A stretch of 64,000 nucleotides of DNA from NCBI RefSeq assembly GCF_029892685.1, contig NZ_JARXVD010000019.1:1-64000 (forward strand). Reading direction: 5' to 3'. Below are positions 57,851-64,000 of this stretch, one piece after another. Positions within the stretch are counted from its first letter, which is position 1. Every line of letters starts with the position of its first letter. Origin of the DNA: Mycobacterium sp. OTB74. Lineage in GTDB: Bacteria; Actinomycetota; Actinomycetes; Mycobacteriales; Mycobacteriaceae. A model generated the notes under the pieces. That model did no database searches, was not told the DNA's origin, and saw nothing but the letters and a program-made list of their open reading frames with translations. A program made the translations under genes and the position numbers.

Positions 57851-59445
57851 GTTCAGAGGACTCGGACGAAGAATTCCGCAACGCCCGGCTGCCCGGATCG
57901 GTGGCCGAAATCCTGGCCTGCCCCAAGGGGCCGCAGATCGGAGCCTTCTTCGACATGGACGGCACGCTGGTGGCCGGCTTTACCGGCGTGATCATGACCT
58001 CGGACCGACTGCGCCGCGGCCAGATGAGCGTCGGTGAGTTCATCGGCATGGTGCAAGCCGGCCTCAACCATCAGTTGGGGCGTTCGGAGTTCGAGGATCT
58101 GATCGGCAGCGGCGCCCGGATGCTGCGGGGCAATTCGCTCAGCGATCTGGACGAACTGGGGGAGCGCCTTTTCAACCAGCACATTCAGAAGCGGATCTAC
58201 CCGGAGATGCGCGAGCTGGTTCGGGCCCACATGTCGCGCGGGCACACCGTCGTACTGAGCTCTTCGGCGCTGACCGTGCAGGTAGAGCCGGTCGCCAGAT
58301 TCCTGGGCATCGAGAACGTGCTGTGCAACAAGTTCGAGACCGACGAGGACGGCCTGATCACCGGCGAGGTGGCCAAGCCGATCCTTTGGGGGCCCGGAAA
58401 GGCGAACGCCGCACAGGCTTTCGCCGCTCAAAATAGCGTTGGCCTCTCCAAGAGCTACTTCTACGCTGACGGCGACGAGGATGTCGCGTTGATGTACCTG
58501 GTGGGCAACCCGCGCCCCACCAACCCCGCAGGAAAGCTGGAATCGGTTGCGGCCAAACGTGGTTGGCCGGTGTTGAAATTCTCCAGCCGCAGCGGCAGCA
58601 GCCCGATCGCCCAACTACGGACCATCGCCGGCATCGCCACCTTCGCGCCGGTGGCTGCCACGTCCCTCGGTGTCGGCCTGCTCACCAGGAACCGACGCAC
58701 CGGCGTCAACTTCTTCACCTCGATGTACGGCAAGGTGTTGATGGCGACGTTGGGTATCAAACTCAACGTCATCGGCGCGGAAAACCTTCGGGCGCAACGA
58801 CCGGCGGTATTCATCTTCAACCACCGCAACCAGGCGGACCCAATGATTGCCGCGGCGCTGGTCGGTGACAACTTCACCTCGGTGGGCAAGAAAGAGTTGG
58901 AGAGCAATCTGATACTCGGCACCATCGGCAAGGTAATGGACGCGGCGTTCATCGACCGGGATGATCCCGAGGCCGCCATCGAGGGGCTGCACAAGATGGA
59001 AGAACTTGCCCGCAAAGGCCTTTCGATCGTGATAGCCCCCGAGGGAACCCGGCTGGATACCACCGAGGTGGGTCCGTTCAAGAAGGGGGCGTTCCGCATG
59101 GCGATGGCCACCGGAGTCCCCATCGTGCCCATCGTCATTCGTAACGCCGAGGTGATCGCCGCGCGTGAGTCGTCGACCTTCCATCCCGGCACGGTCGATG
59201 TGGCGGTGTTTCCGCCGATCTCCGTGGAGGACTGGACGCTGGAGGATCTGCCCGACCATATCGAGCAAGTGCGCCAATTGTTCCTCGACACGTTGCGAGA
59301 TTGGCCCCACGGCGAGCTGCCCGAGCATCCGCTATATGCCGCCCACCCCAAGCCTCGGCGCCGAACGGCGAAACATCGAGCGACCAAAGATGATTCACCA
59401 GAGGCCAGCGGCGGCGTGACGCACGGTGTAAAGGGGCGGCGGTGA
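57847..59445 (+). CDS. plsC: HAD phosphatase - 1-acylglycerol-3-phosphate acyltransferase fusion
   Basis: The 532-aa protein joins an N-terminal HAD hydrolase (FFDMDGTLVAGF, about 34-45; SSSALTVQVEP; GDEDVALM) to a PlsC acyltransferase (about 290-480). The acyltransferase has FNHRNQADPM (His326 and Asp331, HX4D), APEGTRLDTTEVGPFKKGAF (EGTR motif) and VPIVPIVIRNAE. The pair could dephosphorylate phosphatidate after acylating lysophosphatidate, which would supply DAG to the adjacent WS/DGAT; this is inference. The C-terminus is a basic, disordered tail. Overlaps the WS/DGAT gene (ATGA) and plsB2 (GTGA). Homologue of Rv2483c. Confidence 0.9.
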   Translation: MSSEDSDEEFRNARLPGSVAEILACPKGPQIGAFFDMDGTLVAGFTGVIMTSDRLRRGQMSVGEFIGMVQAGLNHQLGRSEFEDLIGSGARMLRGNSLSDLDELGERLFNQHIQKRIYPEMRELVRAHMSRGHTVVLSSSALTVQVEPVARFLGIENVLCNKFETDEDGLITGEVAKPILWGPGKANAAQAFAAQNSVGLSKSYFYADGDEDVALMYLVGNPRPTNPAGKLESVAAKRGWPVLKFSSRSGSSPIAQLRTIAGIATFAPVAATSLGVGLLTRNRRTGVNFFTSMYGKVLMATLGIKLNVIGAENLRAQRPAVFIFNHRNQADPMIAAALVGDNFTSVGKKELESNLILGTIGKVMDAAFIDRDDPEAAIEGLHKMEELARKGLSIVIAPEGTRLDTTEVGPFKKGAFRMAMATGVPIVPIVIRNAEVIAARESSTFHPGTVDVAVFPPISVEDWTLEDLPDHIEQVRQLFLDTLRDWPHGELPEHPLYAAHPKPRRRTAKHRATKDDSPEASGGVTHGVKGRR

Positions 59446-61790
59446 AGCACCCGGCGGACGATCTGGCCAGCTTCAACCCCACCGACGACGCCCTGGTGCT
59501 CGCGGCGGTCGGTTCACCCGCGGAGTGGGAACTGCTCAACGACTGGCTGCAGACCCAGCGGCGAGAGCATCCCGATACCCGGCTGGAGGTGCTGCGGCTA
59601 CCCACCGAGGGTCCGCCGTCGGTAGGGACATTGGCTCGCCTGGTCGAACTACTGGGCGCCGACGAGCAGCGCTCAGTCGTGCCGGTACGGGTGTTCTGGG
59701 TCCCCGGCGGTCTGCAGAACCGCTTCAAGGTGGTGTCGCTGGTCTCCGGTCGTGACACCTACCGTCCGCCGGAATTTCTGCAGCGTCGCATCCTGCAAAA
59801 GGACCCGACCCGGGCCCGCGTGGTGGCCGGTGAGCCGGCCACCGTCGCACAGTTGCGGCATCAATGGCAGGAGACCACGGTTGCCGAAAATCCCCGGGAA
59901 TTCGCCAGATTCGTGGTTCGTCGCGCGATCCTGGCGATCGAACGGGTGGAGTTGCGTCTGCTCGGTCCGGAGTACAAGTCGCCGCGGCTGGTCAAACCCG
60001 AGGTGCTGGCATCGGCGCGGTTCCGTGAAGGGCTGGCGAAGATTCCGGGCGCAACGGTCGAGAAGGCCGGGGAGATGCTCGATGAGCTGTCCACCGGATG
60101 GAGTCGCTTCTCGGTTGACCTGATCCCCACTTTCGGCCGCGCGATCTTCAGCCGGGGGTTCGACCCGAACGTGGACTACAACCGCGAGCAGGTCGAGACC
60201 ATGCGGCATGCATTGGAAACGCATCCGGCGGTGCTGCTGTTCTCGCATCGGTCGTACCTCGACGGGGTGATCGTGCCGGTGGCCATGCAGGAGAACCGAC
60301 TGCCGCCCGTCTACACCTTCGCCGGCATCAACCTGTCATTTGGTCTGATGGGTCCGCTGTTTCGGCACTCCGGGGTCATCTTCATCCGGCGCAACATCAG
60401 CGGAGACCCGCTGTACAAGTACGTGCTCAAGGAGTACGTCGGCTACATCGTGCAGAAGCGGTTCAACCTGAACTGGTCCATTGAGGGAACCCGGTCGCGA
60501 ACCGGAAAGATGTTGCCGCCCAAGCTCGGTCTGCTGTCCTATGTCGCCGATGCCTACCTCGACGGCCGCAGTGACGACATCCTATTGCAACCGGTTTCGA
60601 TCAGCTTCGATCAGTTGCACGAGACGGCCGAGTACGCGGCGTACGCCCGTGGCGGGGAGAAGACGCCCGAGGGCTTGACTTGGCTGTACAACTTCATCAA
60701 GGCCCAGGGCGAGCGCAACTTCGGCAAGATCTACGTCCGGTTCCCCGAGGCGGTCTCGATGCGCGAGTACCTGGGGCCGCCGCACGGCGACATCGTTACC
60801 GATCCAGCCGTCAAACGTCTTGCGCTGCAGAAGACTGCGTTCGAGGTGGCCTGGCGCATTCTGCGGGCCACCCCGGTCAATGCGACGGCGTTGGTGTCGG
60901 CGTTGCTGCTGACCACGCGGGGCTTGGCGCTGACGTTGGCCCAGCTGCACAGCAATCTGCAGGATGCACTGGATTACCTTGAGCGCAAACAGACTCCGAT
61001 GACCAACAGTGCGCTGCGGTTGCGCACCGCAGATGGAGTACGTGCGGCGGTCGATGCCATGTCCGGCGGGCACCCGGTCACGAGGGTGGACGGCGGCCGG
61101 GAACCGGTGTGGTACATCGCGCCGCAGAATGAACACGAGGCGGCGTTCTACCGGAACACGACGATTGATGCGTTCCTGGAGACATCGATCGTGGAGTTGG
61201 CGCTGGGGCATGCCGCCAAGGCGAAAACCGACCCGGTGGAGGCCTTTTGGTGCCAGGCGATGCGGCTGCGTGATCTGCTCAAGTTCGACTTCTACTTCGC
61301 CGACTCGTCGGCATTCCGTGAGCACATTGCCGAAGAGATGTCGTGGCAGGACGATTGGGAGCAGAAGCTGGCCGAGGGCGGCGAAGCGATCTACGCCATG
61401 CTGCGGCTCAAGCGACCACTGATCTGTGGGGCCATGTTGCGCCCCTTCTTCGAGGCGTACGAGCTAGTGGCAGACGTATTGCGTGGTGCACCAGCCGAAA
61501 TCGGTGAGAAGGAACTGACCAAGCTCGCCCTCGGCGTGGGCCAGCAATACGTCGCACAGGGCCGGATTCGCAGTAATGAGTCGGTGTCGGCGCTGCTGTT
61601 TGCCACCGCTCGCCAGGTGGTCGCTGATCAGAAGCTGTTGGAGCCCGCCCCGGACCTGGCTGCCCGCCGTGAGGCATTTCTCGCTGAATTGCGCGGCATT
61701 CTGGCCGATATGGACACCGTCGACACGATCGGCCGTCAGGAGTTCAGGCAACGCGAACGTGAGCGCGCCAAGGCGCTCAAGGGCTCGTGA
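59442..61790 (+). CDS. plsB2: Glycerol-3-phosphate acyltransferase PlsB
   Basis: The 782-aa PlsB performs the first acylation of glycerol-3-phosphate. Motifs are FSHRSYLDGVIVP (His269 and Asp274, HX4D), PLFRHSGVIFIRRNISGDPLYK, WSIEGTRSRTGKMLPPKLG (EGTRSR) and LQPVSISFDQL. The order and spacing fit bacterial PlsB (about 800 aa). GTG start overlaps the plsC stop, so the three acyltransferases are translationally coupled and form a glycerolipid cassette. Homologue of Rv2482c. A 20-bp near-perfect stem follows the stop. Confidence 0.93.
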   Translation: MKHPADDLASFNPTDDALVLAAVGSPAEWELLNDWLQTQRREHPDTRLEVLRLPTEGPPSVGTLARLVELLGADEQRSVVPVRVFWVPGGLQNRFKVVSLVSGRDTYRPPEFLQRRILQKDPTRARVVAGEPATVAQLRHQWQETTVAENPREFARFVVRRAILAIERVELRLLGPEYKSPRLVKPEVLASARFREGLAKIPGATVEKAGEMLDELSTGWSRFSVDLIPTFGRAIFSRGFDPNVDYNREQVETMRHALETHPAVLLFSHRSYLDGVIVPVAMQENRLPPVYTFAGINLSFGLMGPLFRHSGVIFIRRNISGDPLYKYVLKEYVGYIVQKRFNLNWSIEGTRSRTGKMLPPKLGLLSYVADAYLDGRSDDILLQPVSISFDQLHETAEYAAYARGGEKTPEGLTWLYNFIKAQGERNFGKIYVRFPEAVSMREYLGPPHGDIVTDPAVKRLALQKTAFEVAWRILRATPVNATALVSALLLTTRGLALTLAQLHSNLQDALDYLERKQTPMTNSALRLRTADGVRAAVDAMSGGHPVTRVDGGREPVWYIAPQNEHEAAFYRNTTIDAFLETSIVELALGHAAKAKTDPVEAFWCQAMRLRDLLKFDFYFADSSAFREHIAEEMSWQDDWEQKLAEGGEAIYAMLRLKRPLICGAMLRPFFEAYELVADVLRGAPAEIGEKELTKLALGVGQQYVAQGRIRSNESVSALLFATARQVVADQKLLEPAPDLAARREAFLAELRGILADMDTVDTIGRQEFRQRERERAKALKGS

Positions 61791-61839
61791 TTTGGGCGCG
61801 TTCCGTCTCGCTGACCGATACGGAGCGCGCCGAAATCAC
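61787..61839. terminator. Bidirectional terminator between plsB2 and the atzF-like gene
   Basis: Left arm 61787-61806 and right arm 61820-61839 are complementary in 18 of 20 positions, with a 13-nt loop. It straddles the plsB2 stop and ends just before the convergent gene's stop. Confidence 0.65.
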
Positions 61840-61841
61840 TG

Positions 61842-63464
61842 CTAGACGGCGCCCGCCGCGATAGCGGCCTCCCAGCCGCCGTATCCGCTGATGTCAACGC
61901 CGCTGTCAGCGGGCGCGATGCCGCCACCGAACGCCGTACGCCAGCTACCGTCGTCGAACTCGACCTTGCCCAACTGCATCGGTGCAGGCAGCGCAGCCAG
62001 GAATCGGCCCAGCGCCGCCGGGGACAACTGCCAAATCTGACCTTTGAGCCCGACGCCCTCGGTGCCGTCGGCGACCCGGCTGACGATCGGCTTCGGCGGC
62101 GACGAGGTCAGTCGGGTCATCCGGTAGTGCGGTGCGGTGGTGATCTCGCCGCCCCACCGGGCACCCACATCAGTCAGCTGATGTACCAGCGCGCCGCCGC
62201 GCAGGTGCGCGCCGAACACCACCAGCTCGGTGGTATCGGCGGCAGCCAGCGGCCAAGCCTGTTGCGGTGCTTCAGTTTTGGCGGCAATGGCTGCGATGTC
62301 GAGGGCCACCGCATCCTCGAATGCCCGAGCCAGCACGGTGACGCCGAACTGCGAGTCGCCCGCCGTCCCAGTGGGTACGGCGACGGCGCACATGTCGAAT
62401 AGGTTGCAGAAGTTCGTGTACGTGCCCATCCGGGAGTTGACCCCCACCGGGTCGGCGTTGACCTCATCTATGAGTGGGTGGAACGGTGCGGTGGGCACCA
62501 GCAGGGCGTCGACGCCGTCGAGTTGCGCCATGGCGATCGAACGCAGCCGCTGGACCTCGCGGCGGTCGGCGATCAGTTGGTGGGCAGGCACGTCCCGGGC
62601 CGCTGTGACGATGCGTGCCACCGTCGGATCCAGGGCGGCATCGGGGTTGCCGTCGATGAATTCGCCTACCGCGGCGTATCTTTCGCTGACCAGACCGCCG
62701 TTGTAGAGCAACTTGGCGGCAGTCAGGAACGGTTCGATGTCCACCGTCACGATGCGCACCCCGTCGGCGACCAGGGTGTCGACGGCGGCGTGGAACGCGG
62801 CTTGGAAGTGCTCGTCTAGTTCGGGCAGTGACGACGGCACCGCAACCACTGGGTTAGGCGGGGCGGCGAGCCGGGTGTCTGCCGGCCACCGGCGGTCGCC
62901 GGCGGCCGCCATGGCGGCCATGGCGCGGTTGGCCAGTTCCAGATCGCGGGCGAAAATCGTTACACAGTCATAGGATTCGCACGCCGGGACCACGCCCTGG
63001 GTACTGATGACCCCCACGGTCGGCTTGATTCCGACGATGCCCTGCAAGCCGGCCGGCACCCGGCCCGAGCCGGCGGTGTCGGTACCGATGGCGATGTCGG
63101 CATCCCCGGTGGCTACCGCGACGGCCGAACCAGAGCTCGAACCGCCGCTGATGTATTCGGGTCGGCGGCTGTCGGATACCGCGCCGTAGGGCGAGCGCGT
63201 GCCGACGAGCCCAGTGGCGAACTGGTCGAGGTTGGTCTTGCCGACCACCACCGCGCCTGCCGACTTGAGGGCAGCCACGGCGGCCGCGTCGGCGGCGGGC
63301 TGGTAGGCGTACTCCGGGCACGCGGCGGTGGTGGGCAGGCCCGCGGCATCCACGTTGTCCTTGACGGCCAGGCGGATTCCGGCGAGCGAACCCGCCTCGG
63401 TGCGGCTACGCATCAGGTCGGCGTCGATATCGGCCTCGGTGCGGAGGGTGATCCAGACGGTCAT
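61842..63464 (-). CDS. atzF: Allophanate hydrolase-like amidase (AtzF type)
   Basis: The 540-aa protein has an amidase-signature domain (about 1-400): IRLAVKDNVDAAGLPTT (catalytic Lys), SGGSSSGSAVAVATG (cis-Ser region), and TDTAGSGRVPAGLQGIVGIKPT (nucleophile Ser region). The C-terminal domain of about 130 residues begins ELVVFGAHLRGGALVHQL, TTAPHYRM and PAPMQLGKVEF, which is the AtzF/urea amidolyase C-terminal domain, not found in ordinary amidases. AtzF hydrolyses allophanate to ammonia and CO2 in urea/triazine breakdown. No urea carboxylase is nearby. Start ATG 63464 (weak ribosome binding site). Confidence 0.85.
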   Translation of the reverse strand: MTVWITLRTEADIDADLMRSRTEAGSLAGIRLAVKDNVDAAGLPTTAACPEYAYQPAADAAAVAALKSAGAVVVGKTNLDQFATGLVGTRSPYGAVSDSRRPEYISGGSSSGSAVAVATGDADIAIGTDTAGSGRVPAGLQGIVGIKPTVGVISTQGVVPACESYDCVTIFARDLELANRAMAAMAAAGDRRWPADTRLAAPPNPVVAVPSSLPELDEHFQAAFHAAVDTLVADGVRIVTVDIEPFLTAAKLLYNGGLVSERYAAVGEFIDGNPDAALDPTVARIVTAARDVPAHQLIADRREVQRLRSIAMAQLDGVDALLVPTAPFHPLIDEVNADPVGVNSRMGTYTNFCNLFDMCAVAVPTGTAGDSQFGVTVLARAFEDAVALDIAAIAAKTEAPQQAWPLAAADTTELVVFGAHLRGGALVHQLTDVGARWGGEITTAPHYRMTRLTSSPPKPIVSRVADGTEGVGLKGQIWQLSPAALGRFLAALPAPMQLGKVEFDDGSWRTAFGGGIAPADSGVDISGYGGWEAAIAAGAV

Positions 63465-63634
63465 GGCGTAACAACCTACGGACTGCTTATCCACAGTGCG
63501 CGTTTCATCCACAGCTTCAACTGCCGCTGAGCCATGCGCACCGGCTTTGTCGGTGCCCGACGGGTCAATGGACCCACAGGCCGGCATCCGCTGAATCAAA
63601 GTCGCCGGCACCGAGGAAATGAATGGAGAAGCAC

Positions 63635-64000
63635 ATGTTTGAGACGCCCTTCACCGTGGTCGGCAATGTCGTGACCGAGGTGGTCCCGCGCCGGGTGGGT
63701 GAGCAGAATTTCGTCCGCTTCCGGGTGGCCAGCAATTCGCGCAGGCGCACCGCCGACGGCACCTGGGAACCAGGTAACTCGCTCTACGTCACGGTCAACT
63801 GCTGGGGTCGGGTCGCCGACGGGGTGGCCGGCAGGTTGTTCAAGGGCGACCCGGTGGTGGTCGTCGGTTACATCCACACCAACGAGTACCTGGACAAAGA
63901 GGGCAATCGCCGGTCCTCGATGGAGGTCCGGGCGACGTCGGTCGGCCCCGATATGACCCGCTGTCGGGTCAAGGTAGAGGTGCCGCGGCGGCCAGAACCG
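63635..64000 (+). CDS. Single-stranded DNA-binding-like protein, 5' part (Rv2478c homologue)
   Basis: The partial gene gives 122 codons of an OB-fold SSB: MFETPFTVVGNVVTEVVPRR, NFVRFRVASNSRRRTADGTW, LYVTVNCWGRVADGVAGRLF, KGDPVVVVGYIHTNEYLDKEG and SMEVRATSVGPDM. This is an SSB paralogue (SsbB-like) rather than the main replication SSB, based on the match to Rv2478c by position and length of the visible part. GGAG lies 6 nt before the ATG. The 3' end is beyond the window. Confidence 0.85.
   Translation, partial: MFETPFTVVGNVVTEVVPRRVGEQNFVRFRVASNSRRRTADGTWEPGNSLYVTVNCWGRVADGVAGRLFKGDPVVVVGYIHTNEYLDKEGNRRSSMEVRATSVGPDMTRCRVKVEVPRRPEP

Overview
The window is GC-rich actinobacterial DNA. It almost certainly comes from a fast-growing Mycobacterium (Mycolicibacterium-type). 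It carries a single-chain type I fatty acid synthase of 3087 aa followed by acpS, a CmrA-type mycolate reductase, Mce-associated membrane proteins, an MspA-family protein and a WS/DGAT-PlsC-PlsB2 block. From about 9.9 kb onward the gene order follows, from memory, the M. tuberculosis Rv2525c to Rv2478c interval: Tat protein, fas, acpS, M20 peptidase, bcp, DUF3618, tRNA-Lys, tRNA-His, orn, HerA-like ATPase, cmrA, membrane proteins, bkaR, acc/bkd genes, WS/DGAT, plsC, plsB2, ssb-like. Several cassettes interrupt that backbone.

Layout. 1-89: 3' end of an IS481-type element, abutting the stop codon of a crotonase gene. 91-5329: crotonase, acyl-CoA synthetase, then an amidohydrolase/FadD3-like pair. 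5495-7044: two orphan Mce-associated membrane proteins, which share a 17-bp palindromic operator with the amidohydrolase pair. 7097-8452: a degenerate and an intact IspD-type cytidylyltransferase, convergent. 8542-10610: LtrA-like membrane protein and a Tat-secreted DUF1906 protein. 10611-11144: a fas leader region with palindromes and a short upstream ORF with a strong ribosome binding site. 11145-20844: fas and acpS. 20933-26742: M20 peptidase, a three-gene catabolic cassette (CoA ligase, class II aldolase, amidohydrolase), bcp and DUF3618. 27273-28086: tRNA-Lys with terminator, then a VapBC-type toxin-antitoxin pair with a 25-bp palindromic operator. 28131-29857: amino acid permease and a SnoaL-like protein. 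29902-32247: a 2.3-kb segment bounded by a 52-bp direct repeat that includes the 3' end of tRNA-His; it holds a secreted CHAP protein, a frameshifted phage-type gene and an orphan 22-bp palindrome, and looks like the remnant of an integrated element. 32236-37659: tRNA-His, orn, HerA-like ATPase, cmrA, MFS and MmpS-like proteins. 37726-49303: the bkaR regulator with two tandem operator-like sites, then the leucine/branched-chain keto-acid catabolic genes (accD1, accA1, fadE19, MaoC-like, citE-like, bkdABC), with an MFS gene inserted before bkdA. 49312-54286: crotonase, MspA-family protein, a LuxR-type response regulator, a receiver-only regulator, a histidine kinase and a small unknown protein. 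54473-56094: candidate small proteins, a lipoprotein and tRNA-Arg. 56378-61790: WS/DGAT, HAD-PlsC fusion and PlsB2 in an overlapping operon. 61842-64000: an allophanate-hydrolase-like protein and the start of an SSB-like gene.

Many genes here make, activate, break down or export acyl chains. FAS-I and AcpS build them, CmrA reduces the mycolate precursor, PlsB2/PlsC/WS-DGAT esterify them, and the bkd/acc operon oxidises branched-chain keto acids. The most noteworthy uncharacterised signals are the tRNA-His-linked remnant element, the operator shared by the amidohydrolase and Mce-associated operons, the fas leader ORF, the paired response regulators, and three candidate small proteins below the usual ORF length cut-off. 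Assignments rest on reading the translated sequence and on remembered family motifs; no database search was run.
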